Shown here one piece after another: positions 27,497-38,554 of a stretch of DNA of 64,000 nt. Under the pieces are notes generated by a model, which was not told where the DNA came from, searched no databases, and saw nothing but the letters and a program-made list of their open reading frames with translations. Source of the DNA: Streptomyces lichenis (lineage in GTDB: Bacteria > Actinomycetota > Actinomycetes > Streptomycetales > Streptomycetaceae); NCBI RefSeq assembly GCF_023218175.1, contig NZ_JALPTH010000004.1, forward strand, positions 186,001 to 250,000, written 5' to 3'. A program made the position numbers and the translations under genes. Position 1 is the first letter of the stretch. Each line of letters opens with the position of its first letter.

Positions 27497-28243
27497 TCAC
27501 ATCCGGGATCTCAGCACGTCGACCTCACAGCCCGGTGCGAACGGGTCGAAGCCGTGCTCGATCAGCCAGCGGACTGCCAGCAGGCTTCGCGACGACCACC
27601 AGGCGCGGATGACGTCGAGGTCGACGTCGGTGCCATAGCCGGTGAGGACGTCGCCGAGGTGCTCCTCGTGTCCGAGGGTGAAGGTGGCGAGGTCGTACAG
27701 AGCGTCGCCCTGGCCCGCCTCGGACCAGTCGATGATGCCGGTGACCTCGTCGCCGTCGACGAAGACGTGCGCGATCTGGAGGTCGCCATGGGTGAACGCC
27801 GGGGCCCAAGGCCGCAGCGCGGCCTCGGCGACCTGGCGGTTGCGGGTGACCAGGTCGGCGGGGAGGAGGCGGTCCGTCACGAGTCGTGCGCACTCGTCGT
27901 CGAGCTCCGCCGCCAGCGCGACGGTGCTCCGGCCGGCCCGTCCGGGCCGGGGCGGCAGCGGCGCGGCGTGCAGCTGCCGGATGGCGGCGCCCGCCGCGGC
28001 CCATGCCGCGGGCGACCCGGTGGACGGCCCGCCGAGGCGCCCGAGCGGCGCCCCCGGGAGCGCGGCGATCGCGAGCACGGGCGGCTTGCGCCACAGGACC
28101 CTCGGGGTCGGAACCGGCGCGCGGGACATCGCCTCGACCTCGGCGTCGATCCGCGCCTGATCCGCGTCCACCTTCAGGAACACGTCGCCGACGCGCAGGG
28201 TGGCGCGCTCGGCATGGGCGACCACGACCTTGACCTCATCCAT
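27497..28243 (-). CDS. Aminoglycoside phosphotransferase-family kinase
   Basis: A 248-residue small-molecule kinase of the APH fold. The catalytic loop HGDLQIAHVFVDGDEVTGIIDWSEAG (about 150-175) holds the Brenner motif and the DxD-like metal Asp. The N-lobe is short and starts VGDVFLKVD, with the ATP-binding Lys. Many chromosomal members are not resistance enzymes; the substrate here cannot be told. It converges with the hydrolase gene and does not obviously share an operon. Confidence 0.85.
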   Translation of the reverse strand: MDEVKVVVAHAERATLRVGDVFLKVDADQARIDAEVEAMSRAPVPTPRVLWRKPPVLAIAALPGAPLGRLGGPSTGSPAAWAAAGAAIRQLHAAPLPPRPGRAGRSTVALAAELDDECARLVTDRLLPADLVTRNRQVAEAALRPWAPAFTHGDLQIAHVFVDGDEVTGIIDWSEAGQGDALYDLATFTLGHEEHLGDVLTGYGTDVDLDVIRAWWSSRSLLAVRWLIEHGFDPFAPGCEVDVLRSRM

Positions 28244-28364
28244 GGGCGACCACTATCCCGAAGACGATCGCCGGCGTCACCGGACTTCCGGGCGGCTGCG
28301 GGGCCGGGGGCCGCGGGCGGCCCGGGGCGGCTGCGGGCCTGGGGCGGCCACGGACTCGGGGCGG

Positions 28365-28952
28365 TTACGGGCGCAGGCCGCGGAGGATGAGGTCGGTGAC
28401 GGCGGTGAACTCGGCCTCGATGCCTTCAGAGGACCACACCGGGGCGTAGGCGGGGTCATGGAAGCGGGAGGTGGCGGCGAAGACGGCGCGGGCGGTCTGG
28501 GCCGGGTCGGCGGGGGTGAAGCGGCCGGCCTGGACGCCCTCCTCGATGATGCGGCCGACCTGTCCGAGCAGTATGTCGATATGGCGCTCCACCACCGTGC
28601 TGCTGTCGTCGATCAACGCGCTGTAGGTGGCGAACAGCTCCGGGTCGTCGCCCGCCTTGTGGCGCTTGGCGTCGAAGAGGCGGGCGAGCCAGGCCCGCAG
28701 CTTCTCCGGCCCGGGGCCGGTGTCCGGGGAGGCGGTGGTCTCGGCGAGCAGCTCCTCGGTGCGGCCCAGCCAGCGCTGGGTGACCGCCTCCCGCAGCGCC
28801 GCCTTGGTGCGGAAGTGGCGGTAGACGCTGCCATGGCTCACCCCGAGCGCCCGGGCCACGTCGACGACCGTGGCCTTGGCCGGGCCGTAGCGGCGCAGGA
28901 CCTCCTCGGTGGCTTCGAGGATGCGGTCCGGGGTCAGCGCTTCACTGCTCAT
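28365..28952 (-). CDS. TetR-family regulator, co-transcribed with the aldo/keto reductase
   Basis: A 195-residue regulator with the HTH RILEATEEVLRRYGPAKATVVDVARALGVSHGSVYRHFRTKAALREAV (about 9-56). It starts 32 bases after the end of the aldo/keto reductase gene on the same strand. A palindrome upstream of that reductase (30087-30108) is the natural candidate operator, so the pair looks like a self-regulated operon. About 120 bases between it and the APH gene hold G/C-rich repeats only. Confidence 0.88.
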   Translation of the reverse strand: MSSEALTPDRILEATEEVLRRYGPAKATVVDVARALGVSHGSVYRHFRTKAALREAVTQRWLGRTEELLAETTASPDTGPGPEKLRAWLARLFDAKRHKAGDDPELFATYSALIDDSSTVVERHIDILLGQVGRIIEEGVQAGRFTPADPAQTARAVFAATSRFHDPAYAPVWSSEGIEAEFTAVTDLILRGLRP

Positions 28953-28984
28953 GGAAGGTGACGGTACCCGTCTCGCGGAGGCCG

Positions 28985-30004
28985 TCAGCGCTCGCTGTCC
29001 AGGTGGGCCATCTGGGCGGACGGATACCGCTCGCCCGCCGCCGCGTCCGCGGGCACCGCCTTCTCGATCGCGGCGAGGTCGCCGGCGTCCAGGGTGACCT
29101 CCAGCGCGCCGAGCGCCTCGGCCAGCCGGTCGCGGCGGCGGGCGCCGATCAGCGGGACGATGTCCTCGCCCTGGGCCAGCACCCAGGCGATGGCGGTCTG
29201 GGCGACCGAGACCCCCTTGGCGTCGGCGATCTCGCGCAGCTTGTCCACCAGGTCGAGATTGCGGTCCAGGTTGTCGCCCTGGAAGCGGGGGCTCATGGCG
29301 CGGAAGTCGCCGGCGCCCAGCTCGCGGTCCCGGCTGAAGTGCCCGCTGATCAGGCCGCGGGACAGCACCCCGTACGCGGTGATCCCGATGCCCAGCTCAC
29401 GGGCGGTGGGCAGGATCTCGGCCTCGATGGAGCGGGAGATCAGGCTGTACTCGATCTGGAGGTCGGAGATCGGGGCCACGGCGGCGGCCCGGCGCAGGCT
29501 CTCGGCGCCGACCTCGGACAGCCCAATGTGGCGCACATGGCCGGACTCGACCAGCTCGGCGATGGCGCCCACGGTCTCCTCCACCGGCACGTCCGGGTCG
29601 AGGCGGGCGATCCGGTAGACGTCGATGTGGTCGGTGCCCAGGCGCTGGAGTGAGTACGCCGCGAAGTTCTTCACCGCGGCGGGGCGGCCGTCGTAGCCGA
29701 GGAAGGCGCCGTGGACGTCCCGCAGGGCGCCGAACTTCACGCTGACCAGAGCGCGGTCCCGGTCGGCGGCGGGGGCGGTGCGCAGGGCCTCGTTGATCAG
29801 CAGCTCGTTGTGGCCCATGCCGTAGAAGTCGCCGGTGTCGAGCAGGGTGACACCGGCGGCCAGGGCGGCGTGCACGGTGGCGATGGCCTCGCCGCGGTCG
29901 GCCTCGCCGTACAGCGCGGACATCCCCATGCAGCCGAGACCGAGGGCCGAGACCTCGGGGCCGGTGCGGCCGAGAGTGCGGTGGGGGAGGGGGGTGGTGG
30001 TCAT
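28985..30004 (-). CDS. Aldo/keto reductase
   Basis: A 339-residue NADPH-dependent TIM-barrel reductase. The catalytic tetrad pattern is visible: LLDTGDFYGMGHNE (Asp and Tyr, about 55-68), the Lys in VSVKFGALR and a His-containing strand, here LGTDHIDVYRI. The cofactor region is GARRRDRLAEALGAL near the C-terminus. It resembles the quinone- or stress-linked YajO/AKR type. It heads an operon with a TetR regulator, and its promoter carries a perfect palindrome. Confidence 0.9.
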   Translation of the reverse strand: MTTTPLPHRTLGRTGPEVSALGLGCMGMSALYGEADRGEAIATVHAALAAGVTLLDTGDFYGMGHNELLINEALRTAPAADRDRALVSVKFGALRDVHGAFLGYDGRPAAVKNFAAYSLQRLGTDHIDVYRIARLDPDVPVEETVGAIAELVESGHVRHIGLSEVGAESLRRAAAVAPISDLQIEYSLISRSIEAEILPTARELGIGITAYGVLSRGLISGHFSRDRELGAGDFRAMSPRFQGDNLDRNLDLVDKLREIADAKGVSVAQTAIAWVLAQGEDIVPLIGARRRDRLAEALGALEVTLDAGDLAAIEKAVPADAAAGERYPSAQMAHLDSER

Positions 30005-30086
30005 GCCGGCTCCTGGGAGGGGGAGGGGGAGGGGGAGAAGAGGGGGTGGTCGGTTGGGTGTCTGTGTATGAGTGTGGGGGATGTGA

Positions 30087-30108
30087 TGACAGATTTCAAT
30101 ATCTGTCA
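30087..30108 (-). promoter_or_regulatory. Palindromic operator upstream of the aldo/keto reductase-tetR operon
   Basis: Perfect 8-base arms TGACAGAT (30087-30094) and ATCTGTCA (30101-30108) with a 6-base A/T-rich spacer, 83 bases upstream of the reductase start. Size and symmetry are typical of TetR operators. It is unusually A+T-rich for this genome. Confidence 0.65.
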
Positions 30109-30279
30109 GTCACTCATTGGGGTGAAGTGGCCGGGGGGAAAATCTGGTGCGGGGAGGGGTGGGCGGGGACTAGGGTCGCCGTATGGCGAATCTCCCTCTC
30201 TACGAGTGAGCGCGCGCGGGACACACCCGCACCGCGCCCGACAGACGTCCATCCACTCGATCCCTGTGAGGGAGACACC

Positions 30280-30489
30280 ATGGCCAAGAGCCGCAACAAC
30301 CTGCTCGGCGTCGGCGGACAGCGCCGCAAGCTGTCCAAGAACGGTGAGCCCGGCTCGCCGTCCGCGCGCGCCGAGGACCGCCGTTCCGCCGACGGCCAGA
30401 AGCAGGAGCTGCTGCGCAAGATGCGTGAGCGCGCCCAGCAGTCCGAGGGGCAGGAGCAGGGGCAGCAGGCCTCCTCCGCCGCCGAGTAG
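30280..30489 (+). CDS. DUF6243-like small basic protein
   Basis: A 69-residue, highly charged protein (MAKSRNNLLGVGGQRRKLS, then RSADGQKQELLRKMRERAQQ and a Gln/Ser-rich end). The opening matches small streptomycete proteins grouped as DUF6243; the function is unknown. GAGGGAG lies 6 bases before the ATG at 30280, supporting translation. It stands alone between a divergent operon and a convergent MFS gene. Confidence 0.75.
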   Translation: MAKSRNNLLGVGGQRRKLSKNGEPGSPSARAEDRRSADGQKQELLRKMRERAQQSEGQEQGQQASSAAE

Positions 30490-30585
30490 GCGGGGCGGTA
30501 GGAGGAGCAGAGAGGCATCGAGGGCCCGGGACGGCACCGCTTGCGCGGGGCGTCCCGGGCCCTCACCCGTATTTCTCGCGGACCG

Positions 30586-32058
30586 TCAGCGGCGGTCCGC
30601 GTTCGCGGGGGCCGGGGTGGGCTCGTCGGGGCCGGTCAGGCGGCGGGCGGTGCGCTCGGCGGTGGCGCGGGCCCAGGCGCCGCTGGTCGCCGCGCCCACC
30701 AGGAGCACGGCCAGACCGCAGCCGGCCAGCACCCACCAGGCGGTGCGGCTCGCCGCCACGAAGTTCTCCATGGAGCCCGATCCGCCGCCCCCGGCGGCCA
30801 TCCCCGAGGCGAGCACCGCGCCGATGACGGCCACGCCCAGTGTCGTACCGATCTGGCGGCTGGTGGACGCCACCGCGGAGGCCACCCCGGCCTGGGCGCG
30901 CGGCATCCCGGAGACGGCGGTGTTGGTGATCGGGGCGTTCACCATGCCGAAGCCCAGGCCGAACAGGACGTAGCCGGTGAAGAGGAGGGGCAGGCTGGTC
31001 TCGGCGTCCAGCGCGGCGAACAGCACCCCGCTCGCGGTCAGCGCCACCCCGGCCACCAGCAGCGGCAGCCGTGGGCCCCGGTTGCCGACCAGCCGCCCGG
31101 AGAGCGGGGCGCAGACCAGGGTGAGCGCCGCCATCGGCAGCATGTAGAGGCCGGCGTGGAGCGCGGAGAGCCCGCGCACCTCCTGGAGGTAGAGGGTGTT
31201 GACGAAGAGGAAGCCGCCCAGTGCGGCGAAGGCGCAGATCGCTGTGACCGTTGCCCCACTGAACGGGGCGCTGCGGAAGAAGCGCAGGTCGATGAGGGGT
31301 TCGGTGCGCCTCGGCTCGTAGAGGAGGAGCGCCAGGAGGCCGGCCAGGGCGAGCGCGGCGCAGCCGGCGACCAGGGGGGAGGTGAAGCCCGCGTCGGGGG
31401 CCTCGATGATGCCGAAGGTCAGCGAGCCGAGCAGCAGCATGACCAGGAGCTGGCCCACCGGATCGACCCGGCGCGGCTTGGGGGCCCGGGACTCCGGGAC
31501 GTACCGCCAGGTCAGGAGGAGGGCGGCCAGTCCGACGGGCAGGTTGATCCAGAAGATCGCCCGCCAGCCGACCGTCTCGGTCAGCACCCCGCCGACCAGC
31601 GGCCCGGCGGCCATCGAGATGCCGACCACCCCGCCCCAGACGCCGATCGCCCGGGCCCGTTCGCGCGGGTCGGTGAAGGTGTTGGTGATGATCGACATCG
31701 CCACCGGGTTGAGCATGCAGCCGCCCACCGCCTGCACCATCCGGAAGACCACCAGCGCGGTGAGGCTGGGGGCCAGGGAGCAGAGCACCGAGCCGGCGGT
31801 GAACAGGGCCAGGCCGGTCATGAAGACGCGGCGGCGGCCGAGGCGGTCCGCCATGGAGCCCGCCAGCATCAGCAGCGAGGCCAGCACGACGGTGTAGGCG
31901 TCGATGGTCCACTGCATCCCGGAGACGGAGGCGTCGAACTCCCGGCGCATGGAGGGCAGCGCCACGTTCAGCACGGTGTTGTCCAGGCTGACGATCAGCA
32001 GGCTCATACAGCAGATCGCCAGCACCAGCAGCCGCCGGCGGGAGGTGAGATCGGGCAT
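30586..32058 (-). CDS. MFS transporter, DHA2 (EmrB/QacA) type
   Basis: A 490-residue drug:H+ antiporter-like protein with about 14 membrane helices. Family motifs are LDNTVLNVALPSM (motif D1, about 21-33), GSMADRLGRRRVFMTGL (motif A, about 65-81) and GPLVGGVLTETVGWRAIFWINLPVG (motif C). ATG at 32058 (MPDLTSRR) is chosen; GTG at 32079 is also in frame. Its substrate is unknown. The promoter region shared with dusB (32059-32118) is unusually A/T-rich (CTAAGTACGCCTAACTAACG). Confidence 0.92.
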   Translation of the reverse strand: MPDLTSRRRLLVLAICCMSLLIVSLDNTVLNVALPSMRREFDASVSGMQWTIDAYTVVLASLLMLAGSMADRLGRRRVFMTGLALFTAGSVLCSLAPSLTALVVFRMVQAVGGCMLNPVAMSIITNTFTDPRERARAIGVWGGVVGISMAAGPLVGGVLTETVGWRAIFWINLPVGLAALLLTWRYVPESRAPKPRRVDPVGQLLVMLLLGSLTFGIIEAPDAGFTSPLVAGCAALALAGLLALLLYEPRRTEPLIDLRFFRSAPFSGATVTAICAFAALGGFLFVNTLYLQEVRGLSALHAGLYMLPMAALTLVCAPLSGRLVGNRGPRLPLLVAGVALTASGVLFAALDAETSLPLLFTGYVLFGLGFGMVNAPITNTAVSGMPRAQAGVASAVASTSRQIGTTLGVAVIGAVLASGMAAGGGGSGSMENFVAASRTAWWVLAGCGLAVLLVGAATSGAWARATAERTARRLTGPDEPTPAPANADRR

Positions 32059-32131
32059 GTCTCCAACGTAACCCCTCACTAAGTACGCCTAACTAACGAA
32101 CCTCCCCGGGGCGTGGGTGACAATGGACGGC

Positions 32132-33334
32132 ATGACCGCGCTTGCTCCCTCCTCCCCGCACGCCCCGCTCGCCATCGGCCCGCACACCGTGCAGCCGCCG
32201 GTGGTGCTCGCCCCGATGGCGGGTATCACGAACGCCCCGTTCCGGACCTTGTGCCGGGAATTCGCCGAAGGCGTGCGGGGGTTCGGGGGTCGCCCCCCGA
32301 AGGGCGCCGTCTCCGGGGGCAAGGGGCTGTTCGTCAGCGAGATGATCACCACTCGGGCGCTGGTCGAGCGGAACGAGAAGACCATGCAGCTGATCCACTT
32401 CGACGCGAGCGAGACGCCGCGCTCGATCCAGCTGTACGGGGTGGACCCGGTCACCGTCGGCAAGGCGGTCCGCATGATCGTGGACGAGGACCTGGCCGAC
32501 CACATCGACCTCAACTTCGGCTGCCCGGTGCCCAAGGTCACCCGCAAGGGCGGCGGCTCGGCGCTCCCGTACAAGCGGCCGCTGCTGCGGGCGATCCTGC
32601 ACGAGGCGGTCACGGGCGCGGGCGAGCTGCCGGTCACCATGAAGATGCGCAAGGGCATCGACGACGACCACATCACCTTCCTGGACGCCGGGCGGATCGC
32701 CGTGGAGGAGGGCGTCACCGCGATCGCGCTGCACGGCCGCACCGCCGCCCAGCACTACGGCGGCACCGCCGACTGGGACGCCATCGCCCGGCTCAAGGAG
32801 CACGTCCCGGAGATCCCGGTGCTGGGCAACGGCGACATCTGGTGCGCCGAGGACGCGCTGCGGATGATGCGGGAGACCGGCTGCGACGGGGTGGTGGTGG
32901 GCCGCGGCTGCCTGGGCCGCCCCTGGCTGTTCGGTGACCTGGTGGCCGCCTTCGAGGGCACCGGCGGCCCGGCCGCGCCCTCGCTGCGGGAGGTGGCCGA
33001 GGTGATGGTGCGGCACGCCGCGCTGCTGGGGGAGTGGATCGGGGACGAGTCCCGCGGGGTGATCGACTTCCGCAAGCATGTGGCCTGGTATCTGAAGGGC
33101 TTCGCGGTCGGTTCGGAGATGCGGCGGCGGCTGGCGGTGACCTCCTCGCTGGACGAGCTGTCCGCTCAGTTGAGCGAGCTGGATCTGGACCAGTCCTGGC
33201 CGGTCGGCGCGGACGGCCCGCGGGGCCGGACCTCCGGCAACAACCGGGTCGTCCTGCCGGACGGCTGGCTCAAGGACCCGTACGACTGCGCGGGTGTCGG
33301 CGAGGACGCGGAGCTGGACACCTCGGGCGGGTGA
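32132..33334 (+). CDS. dusB: tRNA-dihydrouridine synthase DusB, with a small insertion
   Basis: A 400-residue flavoenzyme reducing uridines in the tRNA D-loop. Core motifs: PVVLAPMAGITNAPFRTLC (23-41), HIDLNFGCPVPKVTRKGGGSAL with the catalytic Cys, ALHGRTAAQHYGG and GVVVGRGCLGRPWLF. Between CREF (41-44) and SGGKGLFVSEM (61-71) are about 16 residues (AEGVRGFGGRPPKGAV) absent from the DusB sequences I can recall. ATG at 32132 lies 7 bases after GACAAT (32119-32124), so the transcript is probably leaderless; GTG 32117 and ATG 32123 are in frame. Confidence 0.93.
   Translation: MTALAPSSPHAPLAIGPHTVQPPVVLAPMAGITNAPFRTLCREFAEGVRGFGGRPPKGAVSGGKGLFVSEMITTRALVERNEKTMQLIHFDASETPRSIQLYGVDPVTVGKAVRMIVDEDLADHIDLNFGCPVPKVTRKGGGSALPYKRPLLRAILHEAVTGAGELPVTMKMRKGIDDDHITFLDAGRIAVEEGVTAIALHGRTAAQHYGGTADWDAIARLKEHVPEIPVLGNGDIWCAEDALRMMRETGCDGVVVGRGCLGRPWLFGDLVAAFEGTGGPAAPSLREVAEVMVRHAALLGEWIGDESRGVIDFRKHVAWYLKGFAVGSEMRRRLAVTSSLDELSAQLSELDLDQSWPVGADGPRGRTSGNNRVVLPDGWLKDPYDCAGVGEDAELDTSGG
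32264..32311. repeat. In-frame palindromic insertion within dusB
   Basis: About 48 bases encoding the extra residues 45-60 of DusB contain a perfect hairpin: TTCGGGGG (32282-32289) with CCCCCGAA (32294-32301), loop TCGC. Length divisible by three, a strong stem and absence from relatives suggest a small mobile palindromic element carried inside a coding sequence. The exact ends are uncertain by a few bases. Confidence 0.5.
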
Positions 33335-33883
33335 GGGCCGCGCCCCACTGGCAGACTGGGGATTGGCCGATAGCGGACGTGCGCGGTCGGTGCGGCCGGG
33401 CGGGGTCGGCGGGGCGGATGGTCCGGGTGCGCTCACCTGGGGCATCCGCCCTTTTCGTGTGCTTCCCGGGCCGTCTCCGTGTCGCCGCGCGGGGCTCCGG
33501 AGGAGTCCGGATACTGGGATCGGAGCGGGGCGGAGGCGCGTGATTCTCGCCACCCCTGATCGGGTACCCGCTCATATGAGCAGCAAGAGAGTGGCTGCAC
33601 CTTCTCAAGGTGTGGCACCCAGTGCCACCCTGCTTGTGTTCAATAAGTGAAATCAAATGGTCGGTCTACTCGCTCAGATGAGCGCTCAGGGCCAGCATTT
33701 CCCCAAACGGGCTTCGGGGCGTGAACGGGTGGGCCCCCTCGGTCTGTGCCCGGGCCACCTGCGATCTGCTGGCGGACGAGTGGTTAAGACCGAGCGACCG
33801 ACAAGCGGACGTACCGAGAAGCCTTCGATCTGGGTATGTTCCTCGCCGTCAGGGCAGCCACCGCGTCCCGAGGAGTCGAGACC
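33335..33883. other. dusB-ppdK intergenic region with twin palindromes and a micro-ORF
   Basis: A 549-base gap. It contains GCTCATATGAGC (33570-33581) and GCTCAGATGAGC (33672-33683), two copies of one 12-base palindrome 102 bases apart. Between them 33576-33650 is a 24-codon frame (ATG to TGA; starts MSSKRVAAPSQG, ends LLVFNK) without an RBS, overlapping a GTGGCA/TGCCAC hairpin near 33614-33630. The rest up to the ppdK RBS shows nothing recognisable. I infer a regulatory leader for ppdK or a small RNA. Confidence 0.4.
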
Positions 33884-36595
<2,712 letters not shown>

Positions 36596-36742
36596 CCGTG
36601 GACCGGCGGGCCGGTCCAGGGGCGGGGGGCCACCCGCCCCTGGACCGGCCCGCCTCGCCGGCCCGCCCGACGGGCCCACCGGGGCCGCCGCCGGCCCACC
36701 TGACCCTCACCGGCCAGGCGGCGGCCCCGGGACGCGGGGAGC

Positions 36743-36782
36743 GACGCGGCGGACACCTTTGTGCGGAGGTGTCCGCCGCGTC
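36743..36782 (+). terminator. Hairpin terminator downstream of ppdK
   Basis: A perfect 16-bp stem: GACGCGGCGGACACCT (36743-36758) with 36767-36782, loop TTGTGCGG. It lies 148 bases after the ppdK stop. The intervening 36596-36742 is G/C-rich with weak symmetry only. Confidence 0.75.
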
Positions 36783-37324
36783 GTCGTGTGCGCGCACGCT
36801 GCCCCGGGCAGGCGGGGCGCGGGGGCCGGGAGGCCGTGCGGCGGGGAGGGCGTGTATCGTCTCGGGGGGCCTGGGGGAGCGGGTGCCGGGAAATGAGGTT
36901 CCCGGAAGGCGCATGTAGGCACATGTATTGCGGTTCGCGGTCCGTTGAATTCCCGCCTGTTGAACGGCGGACGTTTCACGGGATTCATGTGGTGTCCACC
37001 CGGTGTAATTGCGCCATTCGCCAAGCAAAGAACGGGTGAGGCGCGGCCACCGGATCCCCACCCAGTGGCCGCGCCCCATTACCCATGTCGGTCGGGAGAG
37101 CCGCAACCTTTCAGGTCCGCCGCCGGACGCGCGAAGCCCCCCACGGTCTTCTGACGCGTCACCTCGGTCCTGAAGGTTTCCCGTTCCGACGGGCTACAGC
37201 TTTTCGGCTGAACCCCCTGTTCCGCGACGCGTTTCAACTGTGGCTGAAACACCGTGGTAACGTGCTGTGATGGCATGCATACTCAATGCCGGGGGTGATT
37301 GCGGATGCAACAGGTGGGGGTTCA
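36783..37324. other. Structured, A/T-enriched intergenic region upstream of a winged-helix regulator
   Basis: No gene is seen here. Structures found by eye: CATGT-AGGC-ACATG at about 36910-36923; an 11-bp stem GGCGCGGCCAC (37040-37050) with GTGGCCGCGCC (37065-37075), a likely terminator; a long-range inverted repeat AACCTTTCAGG (37105-37115) with CCTGAAGGTT (37169-37178), one bulge; and GTTTCA (37231-37236) with TGAAAC (37245-37250). The lower G+C and nested symmetry suggest regulatory RNA or operators for the gene at 37325. Confidence 0.4.
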
Positions 37325-38533
37325 GTGCTGCGTATTCATTTCACCGGGAACGACCTCGCTGCCATACGGATGGCGGCCCGGCCGGATGCGTTGTGGGAAA
37401 CGATTCTCAGCTTTCACAGGTTGCGGGACCGGCGCGGCCCGCTGGTCTTCGGGGCCTGGCGGGAGGAGGCCCGGGCGCGGCTGAGCGGTGAGACCAGGCT
37501 GCTCGGCGCGCTCGTCCCGCAGCGCGGGTACTTCCCCGACTTCCTCACCCCGGCGGCCGGTCTGGACGGGCTGGAGTCCGGGCTGGAGGCGATCCGGGCC
37601 ACTCCGCCGGCCCGGGTCCACACCGAGCTGGCCCTGCTGGCCGCCGCCCGCCCGGTGGCCGCCCCGCTGCCCGGATGGGCGGTCGACCTCGCCCAGGGCG
37701 AGCCGGAGCCCTTCGGCCGGCTGCTGACGGCGCTGCGCGGCTACCACCGGGCGGCCATCGAGCCCTCCTGGGCCTATGTGGAATCCCGGATAGAGGCCGA
37801 CCGCGCGCTGCGGGGCCGCGCCCTGCTGGACGGCGGGGCGGAGGAACTGCTCGCCTCCCTGCCGCCGATGCTGCGCTGGCAGGCGCCGGTGCTGGAGGCG
37901 GACTACCCGGTCGACCGGGACCTGCACCTCGACGGCCGGGGCCTGCTGCTCCAGCCCTCGTTCTTCTGCCGGGGCACCCCGGTGGTGCTGCGCGACCCGG
38001 ACCTGCCGCCGGTGCTGGTCTACCCGGTCACCCACACCGACGCCCCGGCGGCGGTCAACCCGGACGGCGGCGCCTCCCCGCTCGGCCGGCTGGTCGGGCA
38101 CACCCGCTCGGCCGTGCTGCGGGCCATCGGGCACGGCGGCACCACCAGCGAACTGGCCCGCCGCGCCGGGGTGTCGCTCGCCTCGGCCAGCCAGCACGCC
38201 GGGGTGCTGCGGGAGGCCGGGCTGGTGGTGACCATGCGCCAGGGCAGCTCGGTGCTGCACACCCTGACCCCGCTGGGCGCCGCCCTGCTGCACGGCGGCC
38301 ACCCCCAGCCGGGCGCCGCGCGCCCCCTGGAGGGCGCCGGGCGGCTCAAGGAGGCCGAGGGGCGGGTCAAAGGGGCCAAGGGGGCCAAGGGCGCGGAAGG
38401 GCGGGTCAAGGGGCCCGAGGGGCGGCTGCGGGAGTCCGGCGGGCACCGCGGGGAGGGCGGTGCCCGCCGGGGCGGAGGCGGCGCCCCGCCCCCGCGCCGC
38501 CGCCACGTGTGGAACGGGCCCACCGGGCCGTGA
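37325..38533 (+). CDS. Winged helix-turn-helix regulator (DUF5937-like) with basic tail
   Basis: A 402-residue protein. Residues about 1-240 (LRIHFTGNDLAAIRMAARPDALWETILSFHRL at the start) form a family-specific domain seen in streptomycete ArsR-like regulators. The winged helix is at about 255-320 (GRLVGHTRSAVLRAIGHGGTTSELARRAGVSLASASQHAGVLREAGLV). After about residue 335 comes a low-complexity tail of repeats such as GRVKGAKGAKGAEGRVKG and glycine/arginine runs. GTG at 37325 follows GGTGGGGG. Targets are unknown. It converges with the PhoX-like gene. Confidence 0.8.
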   Translation: MLRIHFTGNDLAAIRMAARPDALWETILSFHRLRDRRGPLVFGAWREEARARLSGETRLLGALVPQRGYFPDFLTPAAGLDGLESGLEAIRATPPARVHTELALLAAARPVAAPLPGWAVDLAQGEPEPFGRLLTALRGYHRAAIEPSWAYVESRIEADRALRGRALLDGGAEELLASLPPMLRWQAPVLEADYPVDRDLHLDGRGLLLQPSFFCRGTPVVLRDPDLPPVLVYPVTHTDAPAAVNPDGGASPLGRLVGHTRSAVLRAIGHGGTTSELARRAGVSLASASQHAGVLREAGLVVTMRQGSSVLHTLTPLGAALLHGGHPQPGAARPLEGAGRLKEAEGRVKGAKGAKGAEGRVKGPEGRLRESGGHRGEGGARRGGGGAPPPRRRHVWNGPTGP

Positions 38534-38554
38534 CGGCCCCGCCCGCGAGGTGCG

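Noticed and set aside
27497..28243. Acquired aminoglycoside resistance gene
   Set aside because: The APH fold is clear, but residues outside the catalytic loop do not match known resistance enzymes and there is no mobile context; called only as a kinase family member.
33576..33650. 24-codon ORF upstream of ppdK as a firm gene
   Set aside because: No RBS and no recognisable product; kept only as part of the intergenic description.
37095..37180. Possible glycine riboswitch (GGGAGAGCC near 37094)
   Set aside because: Only the first short string fits; the paired second consensus and the conserved CTCAGGC-type end are missing, and the downstream gene is a regulator, not glycine metabolism.
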